DNA of 64,000 bases, taken from assembly GCA_030248215.1 (NCBI GenBank), contig JASANG010003405.1, positions 62,001 to 126,000 of the forward strand, in the 5' to 3' direction. The translations under genes were made by a program, and so were the position numbers. The notes beneath the pieces were generated by a model, which ran no database searches, was not told where the DNA came from, and was given only the letters and a program-made list of their open reading frames with translations. This DNA is from Enoplolaimus lenunculus. Its lineage: Eukaryota; Nematoda; Enoplea; Enoplida; Thoracostomopsidae. Shown here piece by piece: positions 56,046 to 64,000 of this stretch (position 1 is the first letter of the stretch; each line of letters begins with the position of its first letter).

Positions 56046-57096
56046 TAAAATAATTATTTCACTTGTCTGTTTTGTAATTTAAATGTTAGAAACCGGATAG
56101 TTTGCTATTTCTTTAATTGCTGACAAATGTTATAAATTGTAAAATTGGGTGGTCTTGGTTAGAGTGGCACTATACGTTATCGTCCAGAACCGTCCGTCGC
56201 CGCAGGGTATAGTACGAAGGTAACCCTTGGACGATTCCGCACGGTAACGCACAGCGCCGGACAGCGACGGACAGCGCCGGAATATCAAAGGTATAACGCA
56301 TCGTATACAGAGTCATGTGTATATTTATCCATAGGTAACTGTGCTATGCGTCATAGGTCACATATCGTCACCCATTTGCATCTCTATTATACCGCGGCGG
56401 TTTTAGCTAATCTTGTAGCAATAAAATTCTATAGTCAGATTTAAGAATTTAGGTTCTACTAAATCCAAAAGCAGAATCGTGGTCGCATTCAGGTTAAAAC
56501 ATTAATATTAACGAAAGAAACACAAACAATACCGTGAACGCGTTAAAAACGCACATTATATACGAGAAAAATGTAAAAATTAACAAAAATGTCGATACCA
56601 AATTTGCCGGATCTTCTCGCAAAAATCCATCCGGAACTGGGGCCTGCCGTAACTCAATTTTCTACGGGAGCAGTCGGCAGACTTCAGGGGCGTCATATAC
56701 GCTTTATTGGCCAATCATTTAAGTGTTATCGAGAATAGCACAACCGAGCCTTCAAAGGGCCCACAATTGTAGAGCAAAGCCATAGTCAACAGAAGTCACA
56801 GAGAGCCATGACCTGTGATTTTAAGGGTAACTTCAATTATCTTCCAGTATGCGATATTACAAAAAATGATTCGATCTGATCTATAAAAGTTTTTGCATAT
56901 TTAAGCTTATGATCAATCATCTCCAATGATCATCTGACACTGAATCTTTACTTAATATTTTCAGACATCCTCGGAACCCTAAGGGGTACTCCAATGAACC
57001 CCATTCTTCATTTGGTTACTAAAACAAGTCTAAATAATTGAGCGAAGCTGTGGGTATTTAACAACACCCATTTAATGCAGAGATTGCGCGTCATGG

Positions 57097-58047
57097 AATT
57101 ATTGAGCGAAGCTCGGAGTTTCGCGAAGCGTTTTATGTTTTGTACTTGGGGGTCGAAAGGTGGATATCCGTCTGTCCGTCTGTCCGTCCGAAAAGAATCT
57201 CAGGAACGGCTGAACCGATTTTCATAACCTTTTTTGTTTGAAAGCCAATTATCCTAGGGTGTTAACCTCGCATTGGGGTTTTAAAATTTTAAGCCGTTTA
57301 TTAGCTACAGGCTAATTTGCATAATTTAATTAAGCTTAAATTGGGATTTTCCACAATATTTCACTAATTATTACAGTTAGAAGCAATCTAATTTTAGCAT
57401 TAAAGGGTTGTTGGGTGCGAGGAATCTCCGTAGACTGTTTACAAACCTCCAAAACTGAAAATTGAGCAGTTAGCTAATGAATAATTTGCATATTAGCATA
57501 GTTTGTAAGCCTAAATTAGGACTTCTTACAATATTTCACTAATTATTAAGGTTAAAAGCAAGAAAATTTCAGCAATAAAGGGGTTTTAGGTGCGAAAAAT
57601 TTGAATAAATTGTTTACAAACATCCCAAACCGATAATTGGATAGTTAGCTAATAGCTCATTTGCATATTAGCTTAATTGACAAGACAAAATTGGGACTTT
57701 TTAAAAAATTATTTCAATAATTATTAGGGTTTACTGAAGGTTTTTTCGTGCGAGGAATCTGAATAAATTGTCTACAGACGTTTAAAAGCAATTGTCGAAT
57801 AGTTAGCTAATACATAATTTGCATATTTGCTTAATTGACGAGACAAAATTAGGACTTTTTAAATTATTTCAATAATTATTAGGGTGGCTGAAAGGTTTTT
57901 GGGTGCGAGGAATCTGAGGAAATTGCTTTACAAATCTTCAAAACCGATAAATGAATAGCTACCTAATAACAAATTTGCATATTACCTTAATTGCTTACGT
58001 GTGTTCGAGCTTCGCTCAATAAATGTAGTCCCACTACGACTGGTATA
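57097..58047 (+). mobile_element. TATTGAGCGAAGC-ended repeat, long form with about 4 internal tandem units
   Basis: TATTGAGCGAAGCTCGG start and GCTTCGCTCAATAAATGTAG end. A unique 5' part (GTCCGTCTGTCCGTC, then ACGGCTGAACCGATTTTCA) is followed by tandem units beginning near 57300, 57471, 57648, 57803 and 57958, each with TTAGCTAAT, TTTGCATATTAG and GGTGCGAGGAATCTG landmarks (155-177 bp). No protein recognised. Confidence 0.7.
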
Positions 58048-58156
58048 GAACAGTATCTCAGGCCGAACTGTTCAAGAAAAATCAACAAAGCACTTGTACG
58101 GTTTATCGTACAACATAATGTCACTGTAAAATTGAAGCTCGAGTTTTGTCACATCA

Positions 58157-58383
58157 CACTGCAAAAAATGTTGAGTCAAATTTGACTCCCTCCGCAATAG
58201 ACTCTACAGGACAACGCAAACTTAGTCAAATTCGACTCCGCCAGAGTCAAATTGGACTCCGCCAGAGTCAATTCGACTCACTGAGAGTCGCACGTTTGAC
58301 GGAGTCCAATTCGACCCAATTTGTGTAGTCCCTTAGAGCATATTTCTGGAGAGAGTCAATTTGACTCACCATTTTTTACAGTG
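58157..58383. mobile_element. palindromic AGTCAAATT MITE
   Basis: Full copy of about 227 bp, CACTGCAAAAAATGTTGAGT to CACCATTTTTTACAGTG; TA follows the right end. Confidence 0.8.
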
Positions 58384-59008
58384 TATTTAAGCAACAAACA
58401 CGATTCTTGACTAAATAGAGCTAGCGGATGCAAGATTCGCTGGCATCCTTTATTCTCAATCATACACATATATAACGTGATTAACAAGTAGTTTTACATC
58501 ACTATAACATTCGAGTTCTCGGGGTAGCGGGAACGCAAATTTTGTACTTATAAAATCGCTCTAAGCACAAAATTGTATATAAGTTACCATCTAGTTTGCA
58601 TATATTGACTAGCTATGTTAATAGTTATAGCAAGAGTGGATGATGCATACTTCAATAAGAATATGCATTTGGGCACATTCTGTGTAGAAAGGAATGTACC
58701 CGGCACGCGTTCCGTTTTTGGCCGTCGCCCAGTTTATTTAGAGGGAACTACAACCTGCGCGAACCATGACACGTTTTGCATCCGGCAACAAAAATGATCC
58801 GCTGATAGTTTAATTATGGATTATTGCATGTGACAACGACCCCCTTTAAACAATGGGAGAGAGGCCAAAAACGCAAAGCCAGGTGGTACATTTTGCACCA
58901 TGCGGAACCCCAAGAGTTGTACACTCTTGTATTATGCACTCTTGGGTAAAGCAAACTAGATTGGTATCTTATTCGATTTGACAGTATGGGTTGAAAAGTA
59001 AAAGGAGC

Positions 59009-59173
59009 CTAAGTTGTTCTAATAACTTTCATCTGCAAAAGTTTTATCGATGTGACCAGTGAACGGACTCGCCTGAAAGTAAACCTTATGGCGATCGGTA
59101 TGCTTTCAGGTAAAGTCCGTTAACCGGCCACATCTATTGAACTTTCGCAGATGAACATAAGTTGTACTATTAA
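59009..59173. repeat. hairpin-forming inverted repeat, about 75-bp arms
   Basis: AACTTTCATCTGCAAAAGTT, GTGAACGGACTCGCCTGAAA on the left, and TTTCAGGTAAAGTCCGTTAA, AACTTTCGCAGATGAACATA on the right. A third, direct partial copy (CCCGTTAACGGATTCATTTG) follows at 59190-59240. Confidence 0.7.
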
Positions 59174-59889
59174 CTGCTGTTTTATAGATATGACCCGTTA
59201 ACGGATTCATTTGAAAGTAAATCCTTATTGTGATTGTAAAAATGTATTTTGGTTGGCGTAAAGATCACACTGTAAAGTCCTTCCCGTGGATTCGCCTTCA
59301 CGAGTTCGTCCCGCTTGCTCAGCTGCCACTGCCTCCACATCCATGTCAAAATTCATGGTAGCGTCACTGTTTATCGTCCGAAGTGCCCTCATTAAACATA
59401 CTACTCAGCGAGTTTAACGCAATGCGCAAAACTTAGCGAACACACAACAATCTGTATTGCAAATTTTCTTTTCAGAGAACAATCACATTTCTGTTCTTAG
59501 AAATAATATTGTAAACTAATTAACGCTGGAAATTTGCCGCAAATTCGTATGTGGGGCATTCCAGCTTTTATATATAGATATGAATCCGCCACTGCTTATA
59601 CCGTGTCGAATATTGTGCCCAAACTTGCTTGTTAAGCAGGCAATGAACCATCTTCAATGCACGTGTATTTGTTTTTTAATTGTAGTAAAATTTATTGCTG
59701 AGGGGCGAAAAAAACTCCATTCTGTCGTAGATCCCTCAATACGATGCCACATACATTAAATATACAGCATATATGTAACAGGCACCGTACGGAACCGCGA
59801 CACAATCGTCCTAACAGGGGGCATTGGGGGCCCTACCCACCCCCCAAACTTGGCTGGTGCACCCCAAATTGACTCGATCTAAAAGTAAA

Positions 59890-60070
59890 CGATCTTGAAT
59901 TTTAATTGTAGGTGCCCACTAAAATGACTTGGCGCCCCCAAATATAATTTTCTGCGGACGCCAATGTATAGGGGCGTCCCAAAATTATGCTGTGCCCCCT
60001 CCCCAAATATAATTTTCTACGGGGACACCCCTGCCACAATTTTATTTCTGGAGAAAACAATCTCAAAGAT
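59890..60070 (-). repeat. CCCCAAATATAATTTTCTGC repeat
   Basis: The word CCCCAAATATAATTTTCT occurs twice here (about 59936 and 60003) and inverted at 62345-62370 (CAGAAAATTATATTTGGG). Type unknown. Confidence 0.5.
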
Positions 60071-61476
60071 CGCCGCAGGCATGGGAAACGTTTTTGACCA
60101 CTAGAATCCAGTACATTTTTAAAGGCATCTGGAAAAATACCTTTCCACTGTAATCTCCACAAATTTCAGGTAGGTATATCCGACCCTATTCAGACTTGTA
60201 ATAGACCTTTTTGATACGTTACCATATTAAACCAGGGTTGTGCCATATAATTCAACTGTACCCGTAACACATTGTTGCATACAAAATTCGAGAGCCCATA
60301 CGACAGTTGTAAAAGGTAAAGCATAGTGTCGCTTTGGTACAACAACGAATAATACGAACGCGGACCGAATTACAATTTCCAATAGGGATTGACCTGTGAT
60401 ATCAGCCAGTTTGCAGCTAATTTTTTTATTGATGATACCGAATCCAAACGGTTTATTGTTCTAAAACTGGTATAAATTTGTTTATTTCAATGGATCGTTC
60501 TAAAATTTTGAACCAATACTGGCTCCATTGTGTTCCCATTGTCCATAAAACTATATCTGGTATTCATTGTGTGCATATAAGCAAAGCTGTGTCTCTGCTA
60601 CGGCTACGTTGATCTATACACACATATTGGCGTCTGGTGTGAGAATATTTGAACTCGAGGGGTACCACGAAACATCACAGCAAGGGCATACGATGAAATT
60701 TGAACAATCAACAATATATTGTCCAGCCAGCGGAAACATCGGTCAAACTTTGAAACAAGGGGGGGCATGGCTCCATATGACCCCTTTGCGCGAATACCAA
60801 TGGTCTTTATATCATATGTTTTATGTGTATTTTTTGTGTGGTTCATTTGAAAACTCGGCTGAATGAGCAAATACACTACAGTACGTACACATATGTGTGT
60901 GAAAGCTGATTCAAGCTATACCACTCGTGGACCGGTAGCCAAAACGGGGATCATAATATGGGCTCAGAGGCCCGTCCCATTTAGCAGGAAACATTATGAC
61001 GTCACTCCGTCGAAGTTGTACTGGTTGTTAGTAAATAAACTGCGAAATCATTGCAACGACCAGTCAGATATTGTTTCTGTACCTCCTTAAAACGTGTCAG
61101 TCTGACTACGAACCCATATATACGCGTATACAGAACCTGAACCTAAGCTTTCGCTGTACGTTTTGACAGTAGCCATAACGTTTTGGGTGTGCCAGAAATA
61201 TACAGCCTTGTTTCTGTATTATTTTTTCGTTCAATATGTATTTATTCTGTATATATTATATCGAATACAGGTCTCGTACAATGGAGCTTGTTGTAGTAGT
61301 AGTAGTAGTGTTTAGTAGTTGAAAATTTGTCGCGTTCAGCCACTGGATGAACATATATTTCATATATATTCATTTTCGCTGATTTTTGCTCCTCAAAACG
61401 GTGGCTTTCTATAGGTGTTGAAATTTTAATCACGATATAAATAATACAACGTTAGTCTATTCCAACATTTATAATA

Positions 61477-61694
61477 CACTGCAAAAAATGGCGAGTCAAA
61501 TTGACTGTCTCCGAAATTGGCGTTTCGGGACTACACAAACTGCGTCTAATTTGACGCTGTCAGGGTCTAATTTGACTCACTGAATTGGGTGAGTCGAATT
61601 TGATTTTGGCGGAGCCGAATTTGACTCAGTTTGTGTAGTCTGGGAAAGCGTTTTTTTTGGAGAGAGTCAATACCACTAACCTTTTTTTGCGGTG
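61477..61694. mobile_element. palindromic AGTCAAATT MITE
   Basis: 218 bp, CACTGCAAAAAATGGCGAGT to TTTTTTTGCGGTG, with TA on both sides (61475-61476 and 61695-61696). Confidence 0.85.
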
Positions 61695-61789
61695 TAGGAC
61701 CTCGTCTTGAGCACATATTTGTCCCAGACGGCAACTGGATCCGTTTGAAACTGTAATTATATTATTCAGGATAGCGTGAATTAACTGGA

Positions 61790-62166
61790 AACAATGCTGA
61801 ACCTGATTCGATAATCATAAACTACTGTTTAAAAACTTAAACTTAAATTATAGCTTAACTAAACTTGAATATCAGTTTAAGTAAAACTTAAATGGCTGTA
61901 CGGACTAACTAAACTAGAATTTAAAGTTTTCAAACTAACGTGTTTTTAAGTTTAACACGAGTTTAAGTAAGTTTAGTTTTAGATTAAGTAACAAGTGCAG
62001 CCGTGTATCTAAGAGTTCCATAAGTTTAGCTTAAACAGAAAACATGAAGATTTTTTGAATGAGTTTAAGCATAAACCTACCTGTTAGTTTAGTTAATAAA
62101 AAAGTTAGTATAATACTGGTGGATTAGCTTAAGCTTAAATCAAGTTAGTTTAAGCTTTTAGAGAGT
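61790..62166. repeat. TTAAGCTTAAAC-rich degenerate repeat
   Basis: About 375 bp dominated by AGTTTAAG/CTTAAACT words on both strands. A shorter block of the same kind is at 34875-34945. Probably an eroded palindromic element; no target site found. Confidence 0.45.
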
Positions 62167-62324
62167 GTGGTTTTGCTACAATATGGGTTGAACGCTCATT
62201 GTTATTCGAGTACTTTTAGATGTCCTAAATTACAGTGTTGTGCGACAAATAAATGTATTCAAAAACACTATTCAGGCCAATCAGTAATTGGCCTGAGCGA
62301 TTTCGCCATCTGTGGTGATCCAGG

Positions 62325-62450
62325 TGGTGGGAGATCATGGGCGTCAGCAGAAAATTATATTTGGGAGGAGGCACGGAATAATATTGGGGAACACCTACAA
62401 TTGCAATTCAAGATTGTTTGCTTTTACACCGAGTATATTTGGGGGGCACC
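62325..62450 (+). repeat. inverted partner of the 59890-60070 repeat
   Basis: GGCGTCAGCAGAAAATTATA then TTTGGGAGGAGGCACGG and ACACCTACAATTGCAATTCA correspond to the complement of 59890-59960. Confidence 0.5.
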
Positions 62451-63440
62451 AGACAAATTTAGTTTTGTGTCAGATATTCTACCATGCAATAAACACGTAT
62501 ATTGCATACTGTTGTCTATCGAATCATCAGTCACTTTGATAAAAACTGTGTTTACAAACTCTTTTTAGTGAAAAAACGCAAATTTACACCAGTAGAAATT
62601 AGTTGAAAATTAGCAATTTTTTTAGTTTAGTGAATGAGATTTTATGTTGAACTTAGCTATGAAATTTATGGTTTTCAAAATCCGCATTGGTCAGTGAAAA
62701 AATTTCAGACTGTCTATTATCCGATTGATTACATTATTATTCGCTTTATTATAGTCAAAACTCTTCATATTTATGATCCGGCAAAACAGTTCACCAGGTT
62801 TTTTTAAAAGGCAATGGAAACCAGATCATCTAAAGCGCCTTATGTCACCACAGTAGCGGTCTATAGTACAACTGCAATCAAAGCAGTTTCAACTAATGAT
62901 TTAATTTGAACGTTGACCATAAACAGTAGGTAACATTTCAGATTGCCGTTAAAAGTTTTAGAAATCGAATTCAAAATATGATTAAAAATATTAAATTAAT
63001 GATGTCACAATGTTTTTTCTGTGATAAAAGCAATTTACGTGTCGGCCGATTCCTGGCCGGTGGTGCACAACACTGCCCCTAAATGATGTAGGTACTGTGA
63101 TTAATGTTTCAACACAGACTAAACGCCGCCGCTGTTTGTTTTGCCTCGCCTCCAAATTCCACATTTACAGCCTGTTTGTTGCTCTTTTACTGGTTTTACA
63201 ATGAAATTTAAGCTTGCAAATATGATTGTTGAAACAATGTTGACAAAATTACGTATCGTGGGCGTTCCAGATTTTATTCAAACGCATATTGGGTTGAAAA
63301 GGTAAAAATATCTGAATTTGACGTGTATACGTACATTTGACGTTTTTGGTGTTTCTCGAATGCTTGGAACTTTCCAATGCCTTAAGTTTCCTACAGGAAC
63401 GTATATATCTTTGGTTTATTCACTGGAGCAGTACTCTTCA

Positions 63441-63678
63441 ACCCTATCTCATATGAATATTTCATATTGCACTTGAGACATACTTTCAGCTTGATAGAGA
63501 CGTGCCTGGGATTTTTAGCTGGGACGCGTTTTTACCATTGCAACTCACCAATATGAGCTTCCCGCTCGAGCGCGAGGGGTTCTCATGTCTTGCAGAGATT
63601 TTGTACCGAGTAAATGCGTAATATAAAAAGTTTGCAAAATTTTGCGTAAACTGTTTGTGTGTTAAGTTGCTGATAGCG
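63441..63678 (-). mobile_element. TTAA-type element with tRNA-like region, interrupted copy
   Basis: Reverse-orientation relative of 49458-49720. CCCTATCTCATATGAATATT is its end; the body holds the GCTCGAGCG and TCATGTCTTG landmarks and a decayed tRNA-like region. It stops where a TA-flanked MITE begins at 63681. The outer TTAA has become TCAA. Confidence 0.6.
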
Positions 63679-63680
63679 TA

Positions 63681-64000
63681 GTGTATTGATCCGAGTAAGA
63701 GGGGGCGGGTAATAAGTGGGGGTCCCCATTTTGAGTCCAAATCAATTGGAGTCCGTATCCCTAAGAAGATTCCGTAAGGGGATAGAGTCTCTAAACCCTA
63801 ACTGGAGTCCATAAATGTCAATTAGCCCTAATTGTAGCGCATACATGACTCCAGGACCAAATCAATTGAGTTCGAAACTTTAAAGCGTACCTAAATTTTC
63901 AAAGAACATTAATAAAAGTACAACGTTATATTATCGCTCAGCCTATTGACACAAGACAAATAAACGTTGAATTCAACGGATAATTGCAGTACCGGATATA
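63681..64000. mobile_element. 437-bp-family MITE, runs off the window end
   Basis: GTGTATTGATCCGAGTAAGA start with TA before it, then GGAGTCCGTATCCCTAA and ATTAGCCCTAATTGTAGCGC. It continues past position 64000 and interrupts the TTAA-type element at 63441-63678. Confidence 0.78.

Larger units (their letters stand above)
54410..64000. other. intergenic after superoxide dismutase, repeats only
   Basis: Listed MITEs and repeats; no gene recognised. Nothing nameable at 55200-55844, 56046-57096, 58384-59008, 60070-61476 or 62570-63440. 56160-56320 holds a small GC-rich patch with facing CCGTCCGTCGCCG / CGACGGACAGCGCCGG words, perhaps a minor inverted repeat. Confidence 0.6.

Noticed and set aside
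1-64000. Retroviral, LTR, Polinton or LINE copies
   Set aside because: No reverse transcriptase, integrase, capsid, envelope or long terminal direct repeats were recognised by eye.

Overview
This 64 kb window is animal nuclear DNA. It is AT-rich, the genes are split by GT-AG introns of about 0.2-3 kb, and short DNA transposons (mostly MITEs) and tRNA-derived repeats fill the introns and intergenic space. The three genes I can build are animal families: alpha-catulin, a phospholipid phosphatase, and a secreted Cu/Zn superoxide dismutase. Compact genes with heavy MITE load suggest an invertebrate. An ascidian-like tunicate is my guess, but nothing in the window proves it. I saw no bacterial operons, no CRISPR array, no rRNA and no retroviral or LTR element.

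Layout. 1-16,342: no gene recognised; several MITE families, a 9-bp minisatellite and diverged duplications. 16,343-32,942 (minus): a complete 16-exon alpha-catulin gene (CTNNAL1 type, 872 codons) whose splice phases all agree. Its introns hold an 18-bp minisatellite of about 53 copies, a 786-bp inverted-repeat element with an empty-site twin beside it, and a repeat that ends inside the exon 11 splice donor. 33,640-36,950: a cluster of tRNA-like repeats, partly in about 360-bp tandem and ending in a 90-bp-arm palindrome. 37,781-39,553 (plus): a two-exon lipid phosphate phosphatase, 300 aa. 39,554-47,250: repeats, plus one weak Cys-rich exon candidate. 47,251-54,408 (plus): a four-exon secreted Cu/Zn superoxide dismutase, 214 aa, with a pogo-type transposon inside a TTAA-flanked element inside its third intron. 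54,409-64,000: repeats only.

The three genes have no evident shared pathway: catulin is a cytoskeletal and signalling scaffold, the phosphatase handles lipid phosphates at membranes, and the dismutase acts outside the cell. The main interest is the mobile-element record. There are at least ten short-element families, with target duplications of TA, TTAA, 8 bp and TAT. Two empty sites inside the window confirm exact insertion, and nested elements give relative ages. The most unusual item is a TTAA-flanked element (piggyBac-like ends) carrying a tRNA-Gly-like Pol III promoter.
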